Assembly: GCA_001414345.1 (NCBI GenBank)
Contig: LLCB01000319.1
Location: 1-64,000, forward strand
Direction of reading: 5' to 3'
Origin: Hymenoscyphus infarciens
Taxonomy: Eukaryota; Ascomycota; Leotiomycetes; Helotiales; Helotiaceae
DNA: 64,000 nt
The position numbers were made by a program, and so were the translations under genes. The notes beneath the pieces were generated by a model. It saw only the letters and a program-made list of their open reading frames with translations, made no database searches and was not told the DNA's origin. Shown here piece by piece: positions 56,755 to 64,000 of the stretch; position 1 is the first letter of the stretch, and the number at the start of each line of letters is the position of its first letter.

Positions 56755-57870
56755 GGTGAGATCTGCCAGTCGCGCTTAATATGCCAATGTAGGTGGTAGA
56801 TATCGATGCTCGAGCGCAGGCCCCTCTTCCTTCTTGTCTCGTATCGATGGAACGGGAGGTGAGATCGTGGGTGGATCGTGGGTGAAGACGTGTAAGCTGA
56901 GGTGAAGAAGTCGAGCTATACTAACGTCGCAACAAAGAGTGACTTGGTGAGTAGTGATATGGGTAATATCGAGAAGGAGCGTGGTGGCTAACAGCCGGAG
57001 CGACGAACAGCAAGACGAGCAGCGCAATTGAGGAGTTCGCGAAGAAGGAAGAAGGAAGAAGAGAAGCCTTGGGCGACGACGAGGTCAAGAAGGATCCCCG
57101 ACCCGAAAGGGGAATAGTGTTGAGGACCATCCATTGGCTCCATTGCTTCTCCAGAGGAGAGGTTGGTCTGCCACCGAATGCACCGCACCCTGACAGTTGG
57201 GAAATTGCTTCAAATTCCCAATTCCCAATTCCCAAAGAGGAAGGGTCGCTCCAGCCAATAAACAGCCGATACCCGGACGGAGGTCACTTGCATTAGCGCA
57301 GCACCACTGATTAAACATTCGGCTGAACAGGGGGGCAACGGTTTCTTCAAATCAATAACCCAATAACCCAATAACCCAATAACCTCACATTCATATCCCA
57401 ATCTCCATCTACCAGCCGTCCATATCAGAGTCCGTGGTCCAGTCATATTTGACATAATCTCACTCATGTGACGGGCCCTGTGCCACTGATCGAACCAAAT
57501 CAAGCCTTTATCAGAGATTAGATGGCGGCTCCAGAGTGCCACTGAGGGGAAGGGTGAGATTGCGGAGAAGCCGATGTCAAATAGAAGGTTTTGCAACTCG
57601 AATCCTGATGATTGACATGTCAGAATTTGGGATTCCTACAAACCAAGCATTCCAGTTCTTATTCATCGACAGCGATCTTATTGGTATGATGGCTCAGATG
57701 AAAAACAATCAGACCATAGGGACAATTGAGCCGCATTCCAAACCCTGCCGCGAAAAGGTCGATGCATGAAAGGGAACATGACGAATTGCGGAGGCGAGGT
57801 GAAATGTTCACGATAAGGTGATTGTGGCTTGTGGAAAGGGACCCTTTTGCTGACACAGATTTGAAGAATG
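56755..57870. other. Upstream region of the SUN gene, no gene seen
   Basis: Presumed promoter and leader of the SUN gene. Tandem AATAACCC repeats at about 57352-57382 and AATTCCC repeats at about 57210-57235. Overlapping frames of 60-128 codons on both strands are not supported. Confidence 0.45.
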
Positions 57871-57962
57871 CATTTCCGATGTCTTATGCCACCCAAAACC
57901 CCCTGAAAAGTATATAAAGTGACCCCCTTGTTTAACGTTTATTTCGCCCGGGACGAAGTACA
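57871..57962 (+). repeat. Dispersed short repeat D, copy 2
   Basis: Matches the reverse complement of 16160-16251 with about 10 differences; ends CGCCCGGGACGAAGTA. No coding capacity. Confidence 0.75.
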
Positions 57963-58405
57963 AGTAGATATCTCCGATGGGTGGGCCGAACAAGTTCCGT
58001 GGCTCATGCAAAATCAATTGAGTCAGTATCGTCATTCTCGCTTGTTCGTGTATCTTTCATAGAATTGCGTTTCACAGTCCTTCTTGGGGGGTGTTCTTTT
58101 GCTATTCTTGCTCAGTACTCGAATCTCGAGTATCTCCAGCACAATAGGCGGGAAGCAAGATGGCGAGTTTCTAAATCTCAACCTTCTCGGCTAACATTTA
58201 ACTGCCCTTTACTGTTTTGCACAATATAGTTAGAGATTTTACGAGAAGCAATGGCTGAAGCTCTCACTTTATGTTTTGGATGCTATCCAGACCTACAAAG
58301 GGAGTTTCTTGATTGCTTCTTGAATTTTCAGTTCATGAGCAAATTGAAGAGGATTAAAATAACCATCTTTTTCTTCCATGATCTCTACCTATCTTAAGTC
58401 GTGTT
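57963..58405. other. Spacer, 3' flank of P450 gene
   Basis: No gene seen. Confidence 0.5.
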
Positions 58406-60185
58406 TCAATAGCTCGTATCGGCAGCAATCCTTCCTTCTCTTTCAACCAGTGCTGCATGTGCCGGACTTCGTGGTTTAATGGACATTGGAAAGGGAGCCC
58501 AGCGATGTTCTAGCCAATTGATTTGCAGAGAATTGTTAGGAATTCCCTAATATCTAAGTAAGTATTTTTTTTCTTTTTTGGATAGAAGAGAAGACTGTTT
58601 TTCACTTACTTCAAGAGCTTCAAACTCGAAACAGTAAAGTAATCTCGCAATAGCGATCCAGATATTCGATTCTCCAACATGGTACCCAGAACATACTCTC
58701 CGTCCTGCAAATCAAGAGTCAGAAACAACTTTCACATCACATGGAAGTCATCAAAACAACTCACCAGGACCGAAACTCAAATGTCCCTTCAAAGGATTTC
58801 CCAAATCTTCATTCATAAACCTCTCCGGCCAAAACCTCATCGGATCCTCAAACTCCTTCTCGTCCAAAGCAATACTAAAAGCATTCCAAGTAAACACCGT
58901 TCCCTTTGGAAATCGATACCCCTCATACTCATCATCCTGAGTCAACATATGTGGGAATCCAATTTGAGCCATCGGTCTCCAACGAAATGCTTCTTTCGCT
59001 ACAGCAGTGATGTACGGGAGCTGAGAGCGATCTGAAAATTCAGGAAGACGTTCTGCGTTGGCTCCACATACCGAATCTAGCTGCTCGCGTGCTGTTTTTA
59101 CCCATCTGGGATCTGTGCAAGCTGCTGCCATGAGTTGGGAAATAGTGATACGGGAGGTATCCGATCCAGCTTCCAGAATGGAACCAAGGGAGAAGAGAAA
59201 TTGCGTTTCTCCAAATTTGTGAGCGTCCGGACTATTCATGAATTGCAAGGCGTAGCAATCGCGTGCCGTTCCTGCAGCCACTCTCGCTTTCAAATCCGCA
59301 ACTTCACGTCTATACACCCTTCAAAGGGATATCAGCATCGGAACTTGGCTTTTTAGAAAGGGAAAACTCACTTCTTACACTTCTCATGAGCCCTCAACCC
59401 CCTCGGTCTCCACCACTGCAACCAAACCGGTAACCTCTCCAAAAGCGGCAACGCATCAACAACATTAGCCCCCGGCTGCAACGCGCTGATAATCTCCGTA
59501 CTAGTCTCAAGCAACTCCCTCGTATCCTCATTGTCAAGCTCCTGCCGCTTCCCAAAAACAACACTCATAATCACACTATTGGAAAACCTCTGATTCGCCA
59601 CAAACCATTTATCAGGGGTGTGTAAATAATCATACAGCAAATGCTTTGATTCGAGATCTTGGAAGGGCGCGAAGATTGGTGCGTTGTTGGTGTTGAGGAT
59701 TGTGTGCATTACTTTTCGGATTGCGCGCCACCGGGGGGTGTAGCCCATTAGGAGGATACGGCAGGATCCGGACATGATTGTTGAGGCCATGGGGAGGGGG
59801 ACGCGGGAGGAGTAGAGGGAGGAACGCTTTTCCATTAAGTCGTTTACTACGCGGGAGGAGTTGAGGAAGACCCAGGTTTGGACGCCGAAGGTGCAGGTGA
59901 ACCTATTTCCTCTCTTAGCCTATTTTTTTTGTTTAGGGGGGAGAGTTGTTCTTACATTTCCCCGTACTTTTTACTTTGTTCGATTCCCCATAGTCCTTGC
60001 ATCATGGGGGGAAGTTGGAAGGTGTTTCCGAATATTGGGATTCCAGGGATTCGAGGCGGAAGGTTGTATTTCTTGTTCCAACGCTGGTTTGAGATTACTC
60101 TCTCCACTATCAAAATTGTAACTAACGAAATGATGATAGTCGTCCATGATTGCGAACTAGGCGCGATCCAGGATTGAAGCGCCAT
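58406..60185 (-). CDS. Cytochrome P450 monooxygenase (first of divergent pair)
   Basis: Microsomal heme monooxygenase. Five exons (60185-59956, 59902-59372, 59318-58765, 58704-58610, 58546-58406) splice to 1551 nt (516 aa) with all junctions in phase. An N-terminal membrane anchor (TTIIISLVTILIVERVI) is followed by the Pro-rich hinge LPPRIPGIPIFGNTFQLPP. The I-helix motif is AGSDTSR, the K-helix EAFRWRP (ExxR), and the PERF region FWPERFMNEDLGNPLKGHLS. The heme loop FGPGRRVCSGYHVGE is split by an intron inside GPG. The C-terminus AFPMSIKPRSPAHAALVER-like end is typical of the O-methylsterigmatocystin-oxidoreductase-like group. The substrate cannot be told. An earlier in-frame Met at 60224 could be the start, but the chosen one leaves a standard anchor. 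It shares a 458-bp promoter region with the P450 on the other strand. Confidence 0.9.
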
Positions 60186-60643
60186 TTCGAAACCTGCTAG
60201 ATCGATTCGACAATCTACAAACACAAAGTAAAGTACATTTCAGTCTTTGGCCGTTGCGGGAGCTTTGATGGCCAGTTGACGAGCATAATGTTCGACTAGG
60301 AAAAGAAAGTAAGCGGAAACCCACAAGGGCTCCAAGTGCCGGGATGATCAATACAGGCACTGCTATTTGTGACACGATTTCATCACAACTGCCGGTATTC
60401 TTTCTGATAGCTACTCGGTAGGAAGATGTCTTGCAGAACCCCTCTATTTGCGTGTGGGGCCTGCATATAGGGTGGTATACTCGTAAAAAGCGAGAAGTGG
60501 GGAGAAGAAGATAATCCTTGTTGTTCGGAGAGGAGCTTCAAAGAATACAACATTCGAAATCGACATCGTCGTTGAGGGTAGAATTCGACACTCAGATTCA
60601 AGGTACCCCGACGATCGTAAGCGCAAGCGAAACCCTCACAAAC
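60186..60643. promoter_or_regulatory. Shared divergent promoter of the two P450 genes
   Basis: The 458 bp between the two start codons must hold both promoters. I see no clear binding-site repeat. TTTGTGACACGATTT (about 60367-60381) is the only motif-like block and is not assigned. Confidence 0.45.
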
Positions 60644-62358
60644 ATGGCAATCTCAACCATCCTCCTCCTGCCAACATACCAACTAGCAATCCTCACCACA
60701 ATCATCACTCCCACCATCCTCTTCCTAATCTTCTACCTCTATACTACACCCACAATCCTCACCGACCGTCGACGATGGCATCTCCCCCCAGGCCCTCGCG
60801 GTCTCCCCCTAATAGGGAACTTCTTCGACCTCGCACAACCCGATAAAGTCCGCTCGCTAGCCATCTCCTGGACAAAGCAATACGGAGAAATATTCTACAC
60901 CAAAGTCGGAGGCGCAGATTACATCTGGCTCTCCTCTCCGCGCGTAGTAAAGGACTTAATGGACAAGAAATCCTCCATTTATTCCTCTCGTCCTCCCTCT
61001 CCCCTCGCTGGGGAGATAGCAAGTGCCGGTCGTCGTCAACTTTATCTTCCTTATGGCCCGCAATACCGGGTTGTGAGGAAGATAAGCCATGCGCTTTTGA
61101 ATATTACGCAGAGTACGGGATACAGACCAGTGCAAGATTTGGAGAGTAAACAATTACTCTTCGATTTATTGAAAAGTCCCGAACGGTTTTACGATCATAA
61201 TAGGAGGTATTCGGCGAGCGTTATTATTACAGTGACATACGGCCATCGCATTCCAGATTGGGATAATGCGCTTGTGAAAGAAGTGTACAAGGTGGTTAAT
61301 AATATGCAACATTATGCCGCGCCAGGGACTTGGATCGTGGATACCTTTCCGTCACTTACTGTTTTCCCGGAGTTCCTTTTTGGGAAATGGAGGAGTTTTG
61401 GGAGGAAGTGTTTTGAGCATGATGCGCCTATTTATTTGGGTCTTTGGAATTCGTTGAAGAGGGAGATTAGAGAGGGGAAGGCTCGGGAGTGTTTTGTGAA
61501 ACAGTTTTATGAGGGTGAGCCTGAGAAGTTGGGGTTGGATACTTTGCAATGCGCGTATCAGTGTGGGGGGTTGGTGGAGGCGGGGAGTGAGACTACGTCT
61601 GCGGCTTTGAATAATTTTCTGTTGATGGTGGTGTTGAATCCGGAGGTTGTGAGGAAGGGGCAGGAGGAGTTGGATCGTGTTGTGGGGAGTGAGAGATATC
61701 CGAGTTGGGAGGATGAGGGAGATTTACCGTATGTTAGGGCGGTTATTAAGGAGTTGTTGAGGATGAGACCGGCGAATAAAATTGGAATGCAGCATTGTGT
61801 TGTTGAGGATGATTGGTATGAAGGGTATTTTATTCCGAAGGGGAGTTTGGTTATGTTGAATTGGTGGTATGTTCTCCCCCTTCCCTTTCTTCGGTATTCC
61901 TCGCTAAGCTAAGTTGAAATAGGGCGATTCATTTTGATCCCGAGAGGTGGGAGGACCCAGATGAGTTCAAACCGGAACGATATCTTGAATACCCACTTCC
62001 AGCTGCAACCTACCTCAATGCAGCAGATCCTTACAAACGAGATCATGTCGCCTATGGGGCTGGGAGGAGAGTCTGTCCTGGTGTTCACCTCGCTGAGAAC
62101 TCGTTGTTCCTGAATATCAGTCGGATATTATGGGCCTTCAACATCAAGAAGAAGATCGGGCAAGATGGAAGGGTTATAGAGCCAACTGCAGAGATGACAC
62201 CTGGCTGGTTGATCATCCCAGAGCCATTTGAGTGTGCGATTGAACCCCGGTCGGAGAAACATGCTAGGATCATCGAGGAAGTGTGGAAGAAGGCTGAGGA
62301 TGGACTTGAGCCTGATGATTATCAGATGGAAGGGGATGTGAAGGGGAACGTGAGTTGA
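60644..62358 (+). CDS. Cytochrome P450 monooxygenase (second of divergent pair)
   Basis: Two exons (60644-61866 and 61923-62358) and a 56-bp intron give 552 aa. N-terminal anchor (LAILTTIITPTILFLIFYLY) and hinge LPPGPRGLPLIGNFFDLAQ. I-helix AGSETTSA, K-helix KELLRMRP, PERF block FDPERWEDPDEFKPERY, and heme loop YGAGRRVCPGVHLAENSLFL. All key residues are present. The motif DLESKQLLFDLLKSPERF corresponds to DLESKHLLYDYLHTPDKWF of the neighbouring gene. The two are therefore related (same broad clade), although intron positions differ: five exons versus two. The start chosen is the Met just before the anchor; an upstream frame extends 42 codons without a Met-rich context. Likely co-regulated with its divergent neighbour; substrate unknown. 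Confidence 0.92.
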
Positions 62359-62453
62359 GTTGACATACGTGAGGATAATTGGATGCCCCGTAGATAGTGG
62401 AATAAAATATGAAGAGGTTGGGAGAAGGTCAGCCACATTAGCAGCCACTTACC

Positions 62454-62701
62454 CCTCCTCTCGGGGACGGAAAAAACGTCCCTTTTCGACCCTCCAAAAA
62501 CTGGTCTTAAATCCTGAATAAAACCATAACACGACAACTAAATTAGCTAAGCTTTGATTTTATAGTTAGTTAGCTGTTAGAGACTCGTTCTAAATTGTTT
62601 GTATATTTTTTTTAAGCTTCTTTAGACGTTGTGTTAGTCCTTTGGTAGGATGCGGCACCAGGTCCAAAAGGGACGTTTTTTCCGTCCCTGAAGAGCCCCT
62701 C
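62454..62701. repeat. MITE family C with self-complementary ends
   Basis: Inverted ends of about 36 bp (left 62454-62490, right 62661-62701) share GGGACGGAAAAAACGTCCCT plus TTT; each end is itself a small hairpin (GGGACG...CGTCCC). The interior is AT-rich with no coding. Single end-like sequences occur at 33149-33163 and 52228-52256. Confidence 0.7.
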
Positions 62702-62990
62702 TTTTCCCCCTTCGGGACTGACGTGCATAATTTGTTGCACATCGTTTCTCTTCGATTATTTACGAACAATGATTTGCTGAAAACCTGGTGGTGGGATTCC
62801 CTCTCTTCTGAAGTATTGCCTGCGGGTAACACAACGGCCAACAGCTTGTTCAAACTCTTAACTCAACTTGGAACGTCAAAACATTATACACTCTCTGACG
62901 CCAGAGTATTTTGGTGTATTTCACACCTACACCAACATAATCTCTTGAAACCCTTGTCCTCTCAACCATTCATTCATGAAATCCAACGAG

Positions 62991-64000
62991 TCAAACAAAA
63001 GGCGCAAGAGACTTCGGCTCCACCCCTTCAACACCCTCAACACCATTCCTAAAATAAGGAGTCATATCCTCATTCAGAGCATAAGTAGACTGCCAAAAAC
63101 AAATCAGTACATTTCTTCTCTGACCCAAACGCCTTACTTACCGCCATAATAGTCTTCTTCATCTCCTCGTCCCCACTTTCCATAGCCTTACATCTTTCGA
63201 AAAACTCCTCTCGTTCATCTGCCACTTCTTCATCCCAGAGTCTCCGGAAATTGGCGACGGAGGTTGGGTTGATGATTTCTTTCCATTTCTTGATCCGTAC
63301 TTCGGAGTATGCGTCGAGGATGGTGTCATCGGTTAGATTGTTGTGAAGAGCAAGGAGGGAATCGAAGAGGGTTGTTATATCTGCGATTCCTCCCGTGAGT
63401 CCCATTCCACCGCTATATTTCCAAATTAGTGACTTGTCCATATGGGAAAGTTTATGAGTGACGTACAAAGGATTACACAGATGAGCAGCGTCAGCCGCTA
63501 AAAGCACTCTCCCAACCCTCATACTTGGCACACAACGTTGTTGCAGTTTATACGGACTCGCATTCTTCAACTGGTAACCTCCAGGTTTTGGTTTCCCAGG
63601 CAGAATCTGTTCGTATCGCATTGGTTGTCTTGCCAGATATTCTTCATTTGTGAGACCGGGGGTATCACCGTATGTAACTCGCCACATTCCATCTTTGGTG
63701 ATTTTTGCCGCCATGAACCAGTCTTTGGGATCGAGTATGAATTGCGAGTCCCAGTAGTTGAATTGGTGGAAATCGTAGTAGACCTAAACAATTCAGATTG
63801 AGGCCAGATAATTCAAAGGGAGGGGGAAGGCAAACATACATTGGTAGCAATTATCTGGCTGTCCAAAGTAATGCCAGGATATTCATCACCATACAGACTT
63901 CTCCTCACCATGCTATTCGCTCCATCACACCCAATAACATAATCCGCCCCCAAAACCAACTCCCCACCTTTAGTCTCAACTCTGACCCTCGCCTCCCCCT
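62991..64000 (-). CDS. FAD-dependent aromatic-ring monooxygenase, partial (C-terminal part)
   Basis: Flavoprotein hydroxylase of the FAD_binding_3 (PF01494, phenol/salicylate hydroxylase-like) group; the gene runs off the right edge, so the N-terminal GxGxxG dinucleotide fold is not visible. Reading from the edge inward: LVLGADYVIGCDGANSMVRR (the conserved DG motif), SLYGDEYPGI, an intron near 63780-63838, then FHQFNYWDSQFI and DGMWRVTYGDTPGLT. After RVGRVLLAADAAHLCNP (the GD motif with Ala for Gly, contacting FAD ribityl) a second intron leads to FGGMGLTGGIADI. A third intron near 63082-63143 precedes the last exon, STYALNEDMTPYFRNG, ending SLAPFV with stop at 62991. At least four exons are seen, all in frame. 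It faces the same way as the first P450 and converges on the second. Confidence 0.85.

Noticed and set aside
62642..63052. 136-codon plus-strand frame starting in MITE C
   Set aside because: Begins inside the MITE terminus (its opening residues repeat in the opposite end's frame) and overlaps the last exon of the FAD monooxygenase on the other strand.
1..64000. tRNA or rRNA genes
   Set aside because: I looked for cloverleaf-like paired segments with B-box sequence and for rRNA-like blocks and found none I could support; a dedicated covariance search was not possible.

Overview
The window looks like nuclear DNA from a filamentous ascomycete. Protein-coding genes carry short (about 46-120 bp) GT-AG introns with CTAAC/CTGAC-type branch sites. 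The gene set is typically fungal: SAT4/PTH11-type rhodopsin-domain protein, AA9 polysaccharide monooxygenase, SUN-family wall protein, Zn2Cys6 regulator, HET-domain relic, reticulon and microsomal P450s. I would guess Leotiomycetes from overall gene character, but nothing in the sequence proves that rank. The window has two compartments. Gene islands have ordinary base composition. They alternate with very AT-rich, almost ORF-free blocks (about 6.59-8.75, 11.6-12.95, 16.9-21.1, 28.2-29.4, 35.8-37.2 and 52.5-54.2 kb). Recognisable transposase relics in these blocks are full of TAA/TAG where Gln is expected, the signature of repeat-induced point mutation (RIP).

Layout, left to right. At 0.7-2.4 kb is a six-exon rhodopsin-domain membrane protein (minus). 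At 2.6-4.7 kb are a pair of inverted MITE copies, a perfect-looking hairpin and a small conserved protein gene. At 4.8-6.4 kb is an [15 protein letters not shown]3 membrane enzyme. A RIP block and a second MITE follow, then an intact HNH-like/APH-like fusion gene (9.1-10.9 kb), a P450 heme-motif relic and a RIP-killed Tc1/mariner transposase. An AA9 LPMO gene lies at 14-15 kb. The large AT block at 16.4-21.1 kb contains nested inverted-repeat elements. Next come a single-pass SH3 membrane protein (22.3-24.1 kb) and an unrecognised coiled-coil protein (26.5-27.4 kb). Then follow a Zn2Cys6 transcription factor with a HET relic behind it, a frameshifted APH-like kinase, nested DNA-transposon remnants, and a 2.6-kb LTR element with intact 5-bp target duplication (37.2-39.8 kb). 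A reticulon gene sits at 43-44.3 kb. A pair of coiled-coil paralogues follows, one open and one closed only by CAR-to-TAR stops (45.7-48.7 kb). A small two-exon hypothetical gene, another RIP block and a SUN-family (GH132) wall protein come next. The right edge holds a metabolic group: two divergently transcribed P450s and a FAD-dependent aromatic-ring monooxygenase that runs off the end.

Functional grouping: the P450/P450/FAD-monooxygenase group at 58.4-64 kb looks like the edge of a secondary-metabolite or catabolic cluster. The AA9, SUN, SH3 and rhodopsin-type genes are surface or secreted functions. The rest of the interest lies in repeats: at least four short non-autonomous families with copies inside this window, an LTR element whose sequence also appears inside a giant palindrome, and several layers of element-in-element insertion. 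I did not find a clearly new defence or toxin system; the most unusual coding object is the HNH-APH fusion protein.
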